From: JAEVLT01 sp964484065
Lineage (GTDB): Bacteria > Bacillota > Bacilli > Bacillales > Cytobacillaceae
NCBI GenBank assembly: GCA_964484065.1
Contig: CAZAEW010000006.1
Span: 33,606 to 97,605, forward strand
Direction: 5' to 3'
DNA: 64,000 nucleotides
Shown here piece by piece: positions 25,915 to 34,133 of the stretch; the first letter of the stretch is position 1, and each line of letters opens with the position of its first letter. The notes beneath the pieces were generated by a model. That model was not told where the DNA came from and ran no database searches. It worked only from the letters and a program-made list of their open reading frames with translations. Made by a program: the position numbers and the translations under genes.

Positions 25915-26721
25915 TTATAAGATAACAAAAACCGTAAATAAGATCGCGATCGCAAATCGATAGTAAGCAAAAACAGACAGACCGATTTTGCCTAAGATCT
26001 TAAGGAAGGCAACAGCAACGAACATAGCGACTACAAAAGCAGTGACAAATCCGATGGCGAAAAGCGGAAAATCACTGGCATGAAGTGAATCCATGTTTTT
26101 GATAAAATCCAGTCCTGTTGCACCGACCATTATTGGAAGCGCAACAAGGAAGGAAAATTCAGCAGCCGTTTTATGATCAGCCCGTGCGAGCAGACCTCCT
26201 GAAATTGTGGATCCGGCTCGGGAAAATCCAGGGATTACCGCTAAACATTGAAAGAGTCCAATAATAAAAGCCTGCTTATAGGTTAATTCATCTACCGTCT
26301 TCGTTGTGAATGGGCGGTGTTTTTTTTCAGCAAAAAGCATTAAGATACCTCCCGCGATCAGGGTGCCGACAACAACCTGAGGCAAGAATATCGATTTAAT
26401 AAAATCATGCAGAACCAAGCCAATAACAGCTGCAGGAATAACACCCAATATAATATGTATTATATCCAGTTTTTTTTCCGATTTTCCGATGGTTTTAAAG
26501 TTCAAAAGGGATAGGAATCTTTTCCAATATAGTACGAGAATAGCAAGCATTGATCCCAATTGGATGATGACTTCAAAGGTAGTAGCCACATTTTTCCCAA
26601 CCAGACTTCTAAATCCCAATAAGTCGTCTGCTAATATAAGATGGCCTGTTGATGAAACCGGCAAATACTCTGTCAAGCCCTCGACGATGCCTAAAATAAA
26701 GGCAATAATATGTTCACTCAT
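25915..26721 (-). CDS. uppP: Undecaprenyl-diphosphatase (BacA/UppP)
   Basis: Integral membrane phosphatase that regenerates undecaprenyl phosphate for peptidoglycan and teichoic acid synthesis, and gives bacitracin tolerance. The 268 residues contain both signature loops: EGLTEYLPVSSTGHLIL (about 14-30) with the catalytic Glu, Ser and His, and PGFSRAGSTISGGLLAR (about 164-180) with the Arg. About seven or eight hydrophobic segments cover the rest. GGGGAAG precedes the ATG at 26721. Stand-alone, with its own terminator. Confidence 0.95.
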   Translation of the reverse strand: MSEHIIAFILGIVEGLTEYLPVSSTGHLILADDLLGFRSLVGKNVATTFEVIIQLGSMLAILVLYWKRFLSLLNFKTIGKSEKKLDIIHIILGVIPAAVIGLVLHDFIKSIFLPQVVVGTLIAGGILMLFAEKKHRPFTTKTVDELTYKQAFIIGLFQCLAVIPGFSRAGSTISGGLLARADHKTAAEFSFLVALPIMVGATGLDFIKNMDSLHASDFPLFAIGFVTAFVVAMFVAVAFLKILGKIGLSVFAYYRFAIAILFTVFVIL

Positions 26722-27141
26722 TTTTTTCTAATCTTCCCCTTATTTTGATAAATTTTTTACAAACACATAAAGGAAGTATAATATTAAAACCTTTAATGAT
26801 ACAAGTACTGAATGAAATTTTACATAAGTTTAATATATCAGCTGAAAAGTTGAGTAGACAATAAAAATATTATGTAAACAAATTTCGAAAAAACGGGTAA
26901 AACTTGAATAATTCTTTCGCTCAGTTGGGGATTCTTAAAGTTGGAGTAATCTATCCAGGAGGTCAGTTTTTGATGGAAGATTCCATTCGGTAAACAGTGG
27001 GGAAACGAGGACAGAGAATTGACACAGTCGAAAAAGCTGCAGGAACTGTTCGCTATTTAGAAGGAGAAAACAACCATACCTCAGCTGGCTGAAGAAAGCT
27101 GAGGTATGGTTTCTCTTTGAAGTATTTCTTTTTATTCATGC
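26722..27141. other. Intergenic region holding a strong plus-strand terminator of unknown origin
   Basis: A 15-bp stem AACCATACCTCAGCT / AGCTGAGGTATGGTT (27072-27111) followed by TCTCTTT would end a plus-strand transcript. Upstream, CAGGAGG at 26957-26963 precedes an ATG at 26973, but that frame stops after six codons. The neighbouring frame WKIPFGKQWGNEDREL looks protein-like yet has no start. This may be a small RNA, a leader or a frameshifted small gene. Confidence 0.45.
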
Positions 27142-27255
27142 TCAACCTTTTTTAAAGCTGTTGTTTTTGTCATTTAGCGACTGGATTAGCCCGAGAGTCT
27201 GGGCTGCCTGCTCACTTTGCTGCTGGACTTGCTCCAACTGTTGCTGATTATTCAT
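27142..27255 (-). CDS. Small Gln-rich protein, 37 residues
   Basis: Minus-strand frame beginning MNNQQQLEQVQQQSEQAAQT and ending NNSFKKG. It is predicted to be a short amphipathic helix with one-third Gln in the first half. GGGGGC about 7 bases before the ATG is the likely site; an in-frame ATG 15 bases upstream (MGAFL) is an alternative. No family recognised. It lies 107 bases downstream of the slipin gene on the same strand. Confidence 0.45.
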   Translation of the reverse strand: MNNQQQLEQVQQQSEQAAQTLGLIQSLNDKNNSFKKG

Positions 27256-27361
27256 CAGAAAAGCCCCCATCTCCCCAAATCGATGCACTAATAGTTTCCA
27301 TTAAGAATCATTATTTAATCCCATTTATTTGGGGAAGGGGAATGATTTCAAATTGCTTATT

Positions 27362-28132
27362 TTAACCATTATTGTTTTGCTTTTCTAAAAGTTTCATTAA
27401 ACCGGCAGTGGCTTCATAAGGGAACAGGATGGTACTGTTCTTTTCCGCTGCTATCTCTGTCATCGTCTGCAGCATCCGCAATTGCATCGCAGCGGGCTGT
27501 TTACTGATGACTTCAGCAGCCTCAGCAAGCTTCTCAGCTGCTTCGTACTCCCCTTGCGCGGCAATAACCTTTGCGACCCTTTCACGTTCAGCCTCAGCTT
27601 CTTTCGCCATAGCACGGCGCAACCCTTCCGGAAGATCCATCGACCGGATCTCTACTCCAGTTACTTTTATTCCCCAAGGCTCGGTTGCCTGATCAAGCTC
27701 TTTCCGGAGCAAATCATCCAATTTTTTTTGCTCAGTCAGCATTTCCGACATCGTATGAGCACCTAAATTTGATCGAAGAATCGTCTGCGCCAGGGTGGCA
27801 GTGGCTTTACGGTAATTTTCTACGTCAAGCAGAGCTTTTTGGGCATTTACAACCTGATAGTAAACAACGGCACTTAACGTAACGGGTACACTGTCTTTCG
27901 TAATAATATCCTGATTTTCGACATTTTCAACACGAACACGCATATCCACTTTTCGAACGGTCTCAATAATGGGGATTATGAAATGAATCCCTGGGTCAAG
28001 GGAACGGGTATAGCGGCCTAAGCGAAGCACGACCGCCTGCTCGAATTGCTGAACGATGCGAATGGTACTGAAAAAAATAACAAGCAAGAAGATGATGACA
28101 ATCAAAATCGGTAAGAACGAAGGTACGATCAT
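27362..28132 (-). CDS. Slipin (stomatin/prohibitin SPFH-domain protein)
   Basis: Membrane-anchored SPFH protein of the stomatin group; these assemble in membrane microdomains and often partner a NfeD-type protein, which is not present here. A single hydrophobic N-terminal segment (about 5-25) is followed by the SPFH domain: EQAVVLRLGRYTRSLDPGIHFIIP, DMRVRVENVENQDIITKD, VVYYQVVNAQKALL. A coiled AEAERERVAKVIAAQGEYEAA region lies near 180-200. Total about 257 residues. The ATG at 28132 is preferred because the AGGAG site abuts the alternative ATG at 28141. Confidence 0.9.
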   Translation of the reverse strand: MIVPSFLPILIVIIFLLVIFFSTIRIVQQFEQAVVLRLGRYTRSLDPGIHFIIPIIETVRKVDMRVRVENVENQDIITKDSVPVTLSAVVYYQVVNAQKALLDVENYRKATATLAQTILRSNLGAHTMSEMLTEQKKLDDLLRKELDQATEPWGIKVTGVEIRSMDLPEGLRRAMAKEAEAERERVAKVIAAQGEYEAAEKLAEAAEVISKQPAAMQLRMLQTMTEIAAEKNSTILFPYEATAGLMKLLEKQNNNG

Positions 28133-28235
28133 AAAGACCATCTCCTAAAAAATTGATATGATGCTACTTCTATTTTAACAGATTTAATACCGAATATCGT
28201 AAGTTCGCCATTTCTGATCACAATAAAATATTACT

Positions 28236-28311
28236 ATTGTCGAATAAAAAATGTCGATTCGATGGTTTTTAATAAATTTTTTCTAGAAAATTAATAATTA
28301 TTGTCGAATAA
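28236..28311. promoter_or_regulatory. Two direct copies of ATTGTCGAATAA upstream of the amino acid ABC operon
   Basis: The 12-mer ATTGTCGAATAA occurs at 28236-28247 and 28300-28311, 64 bases apart, about 20 bases before the -35 box of the transporter operon. A related TGTCGATTCGA lies between them. Paired repeats at this distance suggest a regulator binding site. The repeat is seen; the role is inferred. Confidence 0.45.
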
Positions 28312-28331
28312 GCATGAAAAACACTTTTTTG

Positions 28332-28361
28332 TTGACAAAAAGAGATTAATGCTATTATTAT
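28332..28361 (+). promoter_or_regulatory. Sigma-A promoter of the amino acid ABC operon
   Basis: TTGACA at 28332-28337, 18-base spacer, TATTAT at 28356-28361, about 48 bases before the binding-protein start. Confidence 0.65.
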
Positions 28362-28409
28362 ATAATTATTCTTTATATTCTAATATATTAATTGACTGGG
28401 GGTATTTAT

Positions 28410-29255
28410 TTGTTTAATAAAAAAATGTATGGTTCACTTTTGCTTGCAGGCGTTCTAACAACAGGTTTACTTGCCGGCTGCGGCAGCAATTCTACTAAAA
28501 CTTCGTCTACATCAACAAAGAGTGATACACCTGCGCAGCAAACCATAAAAGTTGCAGCTGATACTACATTCCCTCCATTTGAATCCGAAAAGGATGGAAA
28601 AGTCCAAGGTTTTGACATTGACATGATCAAAGCGATTGCGAAAAAAGAAAACCTTAAAGTTGACCTTTCTACAATGCAATTTACAGGTCTCATTCCTGCC
28701 CTTCAAGCAAAATCGATTGATGTGGCTGTTGCCGGGATCACCATTAAGAAAAGCCGTTTAGCTGCTGTTGATTTTTCCAATGCTTATTACAAGTCCGGTA
28801 TTTCTGTTCTTGTGAAAAAGGGTTCTTCCATTAAGAATATTAGTGATTTAAAAACCAAAAACGTTGCAACCAAAAAAGGGACATCTTCTGTTGATCTATT
28901 AAAATCAAAAGGTGTTCCAGATGCAAATGTTAAGCAATACGACCAAATCACGGATGCCTATAATGCTCTTGCCAGCGGCGGCGTTGATGCTGTTGTCTTT
29001 GACAGCCCGGTCAACCAGGATTATGTAAATAATCACAGCAATTTTAAAGTTGTTCAATCAATACCAACAGATGAATATTATGGAATTGCTGTAGTTAAAA
29101 ATAATCCGGATTTATTGAAAAAAATTAATGACGGCTTGAAAGCAATTAAAGATGACGGACAATATGCGAAATTGTTTGATACATACTTTGGCGGAGATAA
29201 AAGCGGTCTTGTAAAAGCTGAACTTGCTCCAGATAAAGTTGCATTAAATCAATAA
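28410..29255 (+). CDS. Polar amino acid ABC transporter, substrate-binding lipoprotein
   Basis: Extracellular binding lipoprotein of the glutamine/polar amino acid family. The signal peptide ends in the lipobox LLAGC (Cys at about residue 24), followed by a Ser/Thr linker. The mature domain shows IKVAADTTFPPFESEKDGKVQGFDIDM, then VAVAGITIKKSR and VDFSNAYYKSGISVLV, all typical of GlnH-like proteins. The TTG at 28410 follows TGGGGGT; the longer start at 28392 lacks a site. It is first in a binding protein-permease-ATPase operon. A stable hairpin after the stop may lower expression of the distal genes. Substrate probably glutamine or another polar amino acid. Confidence 0.9.
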   Translation: MFNKKMYGSLLLAGVLTTGLLAGCGSNSTKTSSTSTKSDTPAQQTIKVAADTTFPPFESEKDGKVQGFDIDMIKAIAKKENLKVDLSTMQFTGLIPALQAKSIDVAVAGITIKKSRLAAVDFSNAYYKSGISVLVKKGSSIKNISDLKTKNVATKKGTSSVDLLKSKGVPDANVKQYDQITDAYNALASGGVDAVVFDSPVNQDYVNNHSNFKVVQSIPTDEYYGIAVVKNNPDLLKKINDGLKAIKDDGQYAKLFDTYFGGDKSGLVKAELAPDKVALNQ

Positions 29256-29265
29256 ATAAAATACT

Positions 29266-29304
29266 CCACGAGGCGTAGCACTCTTTCGCTACGCCTCTGT
29301 GATT
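29266..29304 (+). terminator. Intercistronic hairpin between binding protein and permease
   Basis: CACGAGGCGTAGC / GCTACGCCTCTGTG stem, poor in following T. It probably acts as partial terminator or 3' stabiliser, giving more binding protein than permease. Confidence 0.65.
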
Positions 29305-29416
29305 TAACAATCTGAAATTTTGTAATTTTCATATTTTATCTTTCAACTATGTCATCGACATCGGCTCTAACGGCCCGCCAAAAGGTGAGTTGCTTTACCA
29401 TAAGGGGGTAAATCCT

Positions 29417-30094
29417 TTGAATTCTTGGAGTATTATTGTAGATGCTTTTCCGCAATTATTAACTGGTTTAGGGCGAACGGTTGGATTCTCAGTGATCGCT
29501 ATTATACTTGCGAGCATTATCGGACTGGTTGCTGCCTTATGTAAACTTTCCCGTTATGCGGTTTTACGTGGAATCAGCTGGGTTTATGTGGAGGTATTTC
29601 GCGGAACTCCGCTTTTAGTTCAACTTCTTTTTATTGCTTTAGGACTTCCAACTATTCTGCCGTTGAATCAATGGTTTGGACAGAATAACTATCCATATGT
29701 AGCGGCGGCTATTGGATTAGCTTTGAATGAAGGGGCATATATTACCGAAATTATCCGTGCTGGTATATTAGGTGTCGACAGAGGGCAGAGTGAAGCAGCA
29801 CACAGCATAGGCATGACCCGTTTTCAAGCAATGATACATATTATCTTGCCGCAAGCCTTTAAACGAATGATTCCTCCTTTGGTCAATCAATTTGCTCAAA
29901 CGATTAAGGATACATCGTTGTTAGCTCCAATTGCGATTGTTGAACTTCTTTATACCGGGCAAATTATCATCGCTCAAAATTTTGCCGGATTCCAAATCTA
30001 TGGAGAGATAGCCATTTTGTATCTTGTTGTGATTTTCACACTTACCCGTTTTGCTGGATACCTAGAGAGGAGGCTTCAAATTGATAAACGTTGA
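29417..30094 (+). CDS. Polar amino acid ABC transporter permease
   Basis: Membrane component of the importer, HisM/GlnP-type, about 225 residues and five membrane segments. The family start (LLTGLGRTVGFSVIAIILASIIG) and the EAA-loop IIRAGILGVDRGQSEAAHSIGM, which docks the ATPase, are clear; YVEVFRGTPLLVQL is the conserved loop. The TTG at 29417 follows AAGGGGGT; the upstream frame start at 29390 overlaps that site. The end overlaps the ATPase gene by 14 bases, so translation is coupled. Confidence 0.9.
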   Translation: MNSWSIIVDAFPQLLTGLGRTVGFSVIAIILASIIGLVAALCKLSRYAVLRGISWVYVEVFRGTPLLVQLLFIALGLPTILPLNQWFGQNNYPYVAAAIGLALNEGAYITEIIRAGILGVDRGQSEAAHSIGMTRFQAMIHIILPQAFKRMIPPLVNQFAQTIKDTSLLAPIAIVELLYTGQIIIAQNFAGFQIYGEIAILYLVVIFTLTRFAGYLERRLQIDKR

Positions 30095-30806
30095 GCATTT
30101 GAAAAAATCCTTTGGCCAAATCGAGGTTTTGAAGGATGTCAATATTGAAATCCTCCCAAAAGAAGTGGTAGTTGTTATAGGTCCATCCGGAAGTGGAAAA
30201 AGCACATTCTTGCGGTGCTTGAATGGGTTGGAAAAAGCATCAGGCGGGATGATCACCATTATGGGAAATGATATTACTCATCCAAAAGTAAACATCCATC
30301 AGCATTGTGAGAAAGTGGGAATGGTGTTTCAACGATTCAACTTGTTTCATCATTTGACAGTTCTTGAGAATATTACTATTGGCCCCCGAAAAGTGTTGAA
30401 AATGTCGAAGGAAGAAAGTGAAAAATTAGCAAGGCAGCTGCTGGAAAAAGTGGGACTTTCTTCGAAAGAAAAAAGTTATCCTGATGAGTTATCCGGTGGA
30501 CAGCAGCAGCGTGTTGCCATTGCAAGGGCGTTAGCAATGAAGCCGGATGTCATGCTGTTTGATGAACCTACTTCAGCGCTTGACCCTGAAATGGTTGGTG
30601 AAGTATTAAAAGTAATGAAAGATTTAGCCAAAGAAGGCATGACGATGGTTGTGGTCACACATGAGATGGGATTCGCCAAAGAGGTTGGCGACCGGGTAAT
30701 CTTTATGGATGACGGTACGATTATCGAAGAAGGAAAGCCGGAAGAATTGTTTAATGCTCCTAAAAACCAAAGAACAAAAAATTTCCTTGGGAAAATATTG
30801 AATTAA
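30081..30806 (+). CDS. Polar amino acid ABC transporter ATP-binding protein (GlnQ-like)
   Basis: ATPase driving the importer, 241 residues. Walker A GPSGSGKST (about 32-40), Q-loop VFQRFNLF, signature LSGGQQQRVAIARAL (about 134-148), Walker B VMLFDEPTSALDP and switch His in VVTHEM are all intact. The start is TTG at 30081 with GAGAGGAGG upstream, inside the permease end. A terminator follows. Confidence 0.93.
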   Translation: MINVEHLKKSFGQIEVLKDVNIEILPKEVVVVIGPSGSGKSTFLRCLNGLEKASGGMITIMGNDITHPKVNIHQHCEKVGMVFQRFNLFHHLTVLENITIGPRKVLKMSKEESEKLARQLLEKVGLSSKEKSYPDELSGGQQQRVAIARALAMKPDVMLFDEPTSALDPEMVGEVLKVMKDLAKEGMTMVVVTHEMGFAKEVGDRVIFMDDGTIIEEGKPEELFNAPKNQRTKNFLGKILN

Positions 30807-30808
30807 TA

Positions 30809-30838
30809 AAAGGCTGCCGTACATGGCAGCCTTTTCCC
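30809..30838 (+). terminator. Terminator after the amino acid ABC operon
   Basis: AAGGCTGCC-GTACAT-GGCAGCCTT stem, then TTCCC. Confidence 0.85.
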
Positions 30839-30977
30839 ATTAGATGGGCGGTATCATTCTCCTTTTTATTTAATTGGCCACCACTTGATTTAGTTGCTTT
30901 TATCAAAAGAATCTTTTCTACATTTTCCGCAAATAATAACGTTGTAAATGATTATTTGGAATGGGAGAAATAGATTT

Positions 30978-32411
30978 ATGGCAAAAAAACAAAAAGGACT
31001 GACAGCTGGGCATCTGACCATGATGGCGTTAGGAAGTGTGATAGGCGGTTCCTTTTTTCTGGGTTCGTCAGTCGCGATCCATGCTGCAGGACCGTCTATT
31101 TTATTATCGTATATACTTGGCGGTTTACTGGTTTATTTTATTCTTTTTGCTTTGTCGGAGATTACGGTTGCAAATCCTTCTGTAGGTTCCTTTAGTAATT
31201 TTGCTGCGCAGGAACTTGGTTCCGGAACAGGATTTGTTGTAGGATGGCTGTATTGGACAGGAACCGTTTTATCCATGTCAAGTGAAGCAACCGCAATCCC
31301 AATCTTAGTACGTACCTGGTTCCCTCATACCTCCATACCCATCTTAGGAACAATCATCATTCTTGTTGTTACCATGCTCAATCTGTTAGGTGCTGAAAAA
31401 TTAGGCAAGCTTGAAAGCAGCCTCTCATCAATTAAGATATTTGCCATTATCTTTTTTATCCTAACAGCATTGGCATTGATTTTCGGCTTTTTCCCACACA
31501 CTTCTCCAGTCGGGACAGGGGAGTTAATGAGGGAGCCTATCATGCCCGGTGGAATCAAGGGTATCGCAGGAAGTATGCTCCTCGTTGTTTTTGCCTATGC
31601 CGGGTTTGAAATTATCGGTTTGGCTGCTCCGGAAGTAGAGAATCCTCAAAAGACGATTCCGAAAGCCATTCTTTATACGGTGATCTCTCTTTGTGGATTG
31701 TATATCCTTTATGCGGCGGTTTTGCTTCCGCTTGTTCCGACTGCAGGTCTTAATGAAACAGTAAGCCCAATGGTTGTTTCTCTTAATCGGTGGGGAATTG
31801 GCTGGGCAGGATCAGTGATAAATGTAGTGTTAATATCTGCTTCACTTTCTGCGATGCTTGCTGCCGTGTTTGGATTGGGAAGAATGATTAGGTCATTAAC
31901 AGATGAAGGCCATGCTCCAATGTGGCTGCGGGACAAAAGGGATGTCCCATTTCGAGGAATAATGTTTTCCGGGGTCGCCATGCTGGCAGGATTGGGATTT
32001 GGCTTATTGTTTCCAAGAGTATATTTAGTCTTGATCACTTCCAGCGGTTTTTCTTTGCTGTTTACTTATGCCGTCATTATTGTCAGCCAAATCCGACATC
32101 GAAAAAGAAATGGATGTCCTCCGGAAGGCAGATGCCAAATGCCGGGATTCCCCTATATGTCCTGGCTAACGTTAATTAGCCTAATTGTCGTATTATTAAG
32201 CATGCCTTTTATTCCAGGTCAAGGAACAGGCCTTGTAACAGGAATTATCTTGGTTATTTTGTTCTCAGTCATTTATTTAGCGATGAGGATTCTTTCAAAT
32301 ACCCGGGCGAAGACTGAAGTCTTTCATGGCAGGCAGGGAAAAAGGGTTGATCAGAGAATGGCAACGGAATTTTCCAGAGAATTGATTGAAAAGGATAATG
32401 AAGAAAAATGA
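30978..32411 (+). CDS. APC-family amino acid permease
   Basis: Secondary amino acid transporter with about twelve membrane segments over 477 residues. The first helix has the unwound GSVIGGSFFLGSS motif of the APC superfamily, with FAYAGFEIIGLAAPEVENPQKTIPKAI marking helix 6 and the loop after it. A conserved loop GLGRMIRSLTDEGHAPMWL is also present. The hydrophilic tail ends in charged residues. The ATG at 30978 has GGGAGA 9 bases upstream. Substrate is not predictable; relatives move amino acids such as proline, GABA or branched-chain types. Confidence 0.87.
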   Translation: MAKKQKGLTAGHLTMMALGSVIGGSFFLGSSVAIHAAGPSILLSYILGGLLVYFILFALSEITVANPSVGSFSNFAAQELGSGTGFVVGWLYWTGTVLSMSSEATAIPILVRTWFPHTSIPILGTIIILVVTMLNLLGAEKLGKLESSLSSIKIFAIIFFILTALALIFGFFPHTSPVGTGELMREPIMPGGIKGIAGSMLLVVFAYAGFEIIGLAAPEVENPQKTIPKAILYTVISLCGLYILYAAVLLPLVPTAGLNETVSPMVVSLNRWGIGWAGSVINVVLISASLSAMLAAVFGLGRMIRSLTDEGHAPMWLRDKRDVPFRGIMFSGVAMLAGLGFGLLFPRVYLVLITSSGFSLLFTYAVIIVSQIRHRKRNGCPPEGRCQMPGFPYMSWLTLISLIVVLLSMPFIPGQGTGLVTGIILVILFSVIYLAMRILSNTRAKTEVFHGRQGKRVDQRMATEFSRELIEKDNEEK

Positions 32412-32537
32412 TCATGATTTATTTGTAGAATTAAATAGAATAGAAATTGGAAAATCTGTAATAGTAATAGTACAATAAAATTAATTACATTACATACTCC
32501 TGAGAGTGACTGAGGTTTTTGCTCAAGAACGTCACAT

Positions 32538-32577
32538 TGCCCCTTTTGTATTCATGGCAAAAGGGGTTCATTTTTAT
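32538..32577 (+). terminator. Terminator ahead of the small membrane protein and nitrate genes
   Basis: CCCCTTTTG / CAAAAGGGG stem followed by TTCATTTTT. It may end the permease transcript or act as an attenuator in the leader of the gene at 32605; the CTCCTGAGAGTGACTGAGG stretch upstream could pair alternatively. Confidence 0.7.
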
Positions 32578-32604
32578 AAAAAATGAATATAGGGGTGATA
32601 CATA

Positions 32605-32730
32605 ATGTGGATTGTTTTAGGAATTGTTGTCATCTACAGCGGGGCTTTTCTTGCTTGCAGTAAAAGCAGAAAAAAGAATGCAAAAGTGGACCAATTAATA
32701 ACGGGTGTTTATCAATCAAAATATTCATAG
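32605..32730 (+). CDS. Small single-pass membrane protein, 41 residues
   Basis: Reads MWIVLGIVVIYSGAFLACSK followed by a basic tail SRKKNAKVDQ and ending YQSKYS. One N-terminal membrane helix, positive on the inside. AGGGGTGA lies 6 bases before the ATG. It sits between two terminators just upstream of the nitrate transporter. Not recognised; it may be an unrelated small membrane protein or an accessory to the neighbouring transporter. Confidence 0.6.
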   Translation: MWIVLGIVVIYSGAFLACSKSRKKNAKVDQLITGVYQSKYS

Positions 32731-32762
32731 TATCATTTGTGAATGCCAAAAGAGCAACTTGT

Positions 32763-32800
32763 AAAAGCCGTTTTCTGCAAATCGAAAACGGCTTTTTTGT
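32763..32800 (+). terminator. Terminator upstream of the nitrate transporter
   Basis: AAAAGCCGTTTTC / GAAAACGGCTTTT hairpin with T-run, 104 bases before the transporter start. Confidence 0.85.
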
Positions 32801-32903
32801 GCTGCCATTTTTTATGATAGATATTCTTACAAAAAATGGGATTTTCCAGTTCTTATTCATTATGATTACCACATCAACAAAATTAACCTTGGGGGAAATG
32901 AAT

Positions 32904-34133
32904 ATGCAAAATGGATTTAAAAAAGCAGGTCACTTTCCAAGTCTATTATCAGCCTTTCTCTATTTTGATGTTAGTTTTATGGTTTGGGTTCTTTGCGGGG
33001 CAATCGCTTTATTTATAACAAAAGATTTTGGCTTGACAGATGCGCAGAAAGCAACGATGGTGGCACTTCCCAGTTTGGGAGGCGCAATTCTTCGGATCCC
33101 GATGGGAATTTTAGCGGACAGAATTGGATGTAAAAAAGCAGGAATCCTTGGAATGTTGATTACCTTCATTCCCTTGCTATGGGGATGGTTAGGAGGAAAT
33201 AACTTATCTGAAATTCATGCAATCGGCTTACTGCTTGGTATTGCAGGCGCAAGCTTTGGAGTTGCTCTGCCGCTGGCCGGGCGCTGGTATCCGCCGAAAT
33301 ACCAAGGATTAGCGATGGGGATTGCAGGGGCAGGGAACAGCGGTACAGCTATCGCAACCTTATTCGGTCCCAAAATGGCAGAAATTTTTGGATGGCACAG
33401 TGTTTTCGGATTTGCCATGATTCCAATGGCTCTTGTCTTAATTTCATTCTTTTTAATGGCGAAAGACAGTCCAAATCAGCCGGAACCTAAGAAGCTGTCA
33501 AATTATTTATCTGTCTTCCGTTATGGAGATACATGGTGGTTCTGTCTATTTTATGCAATTACGTTTGGCGGATTTAGTGGATTAGCTAACTATTTCAGTA
33601 TTTTTTTCTATGATATTTATGGGGACCAGGCGGTTGCAGGTGGTTTAAGCAGAATACAAATAGGTTATTTGGTTACAATCACCGTTATTGCCGGGAGTTT
33701 TTTCCGTCCGATCGGCGGGTACATTGCTGACCGGATAGGAGGAATGAAATTTTTGCAAATTCTTTTTGCCTGCATTACCATTTGCGCCTTTTTAGTAACA
33801 ACAATGCCCCGGTCATTCATTCCAATGCTGATTATTACCAGTGTAATGATGGCCTGTCTAGGTATGGGGAATGGGTCTGTATTTCAGATTGTACCGCAGC
33901 GTTTTCCAAATGAAATTGGTGTAATAACCGGAATCGTTGGGGCTGCCGGAGGCTTTGGAGGCTTTTTTCTGCCAAACTATATTTTAGGTCCTCTTAAACA
34001 GGCAACAGGTACACATGTTGCTGGATTTCTAACTTTAGCGATCGTTGTACTTGTAATAACGGTGGTATTCTATGCCGTTTCGAGGAGATGGAAAAAATCA
34101 TGGGCATCAATGCAATCCGGTGTGAATTTTTAG
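32904..34133 (+). CDS. nasA: Nitrate/nitrite transporter, MFS NarK/NasA family
   Basis: Imports nitrate for assimilation. The 409 residues form twelve membrane helices with the MFS loop ADRIGCKKAG (about 70-79) and the nitrate signatures GIAGAGNSGTAIATLFGP (about 136-153) and GIVGAAGGFGGFFLP (about 345-359), the glycine-rich helices that line the anion path. The ATG at 32904 is 7 bases from GGGGGAA; ATG 32898 is too close. The end overlaps the next gene, placing it first in a nas operon. NasA is named from context and family. Confidence 0.9.
   Translation: MQNGFKKAGHFPSLLSAFLYFDVSFMVWVLCGAIALFITKDFGLTDAQKATMVALPSLGGAILRIPMGILADRIGCKKAGILGMLITFIPLLWGWLGGNNLSEIHAIGLLLGIAGASFGVALPLAGRWYPPKYQGLAMGIAGAGNSGTAIATLFGPKMAEIFGWHSVFGFAMIPMALVLISFFLMAKDSPNQPEPKKLSNYLSVFRYGDTWWFCLFYAITFGGFSGLANYFSIFFYDIYGDQAVAGGLSRIQIGYLVTITVIAGSFFRPIGGYIADRIGGMKFLQILFACITICAFLVTTMPRSFIPMLIITSVMMACLGMGNGSVFQIVPQRFPNEIGVITGIVGAAGGFGGFFLPNYILGPLKQATGTHVAGFLTLAIVVLVITVVFYAVSRRWKKSWASMQSGVNF

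Noticed and set aside
32440..32510. TnrA or Fnr box upstream of the nitrate genes
   Set aside because: TGTAATAGTAATAGTACA is near in form but does not match the TGTNA-N7-TNACA or TGTGA-N6-TCACA patterns.
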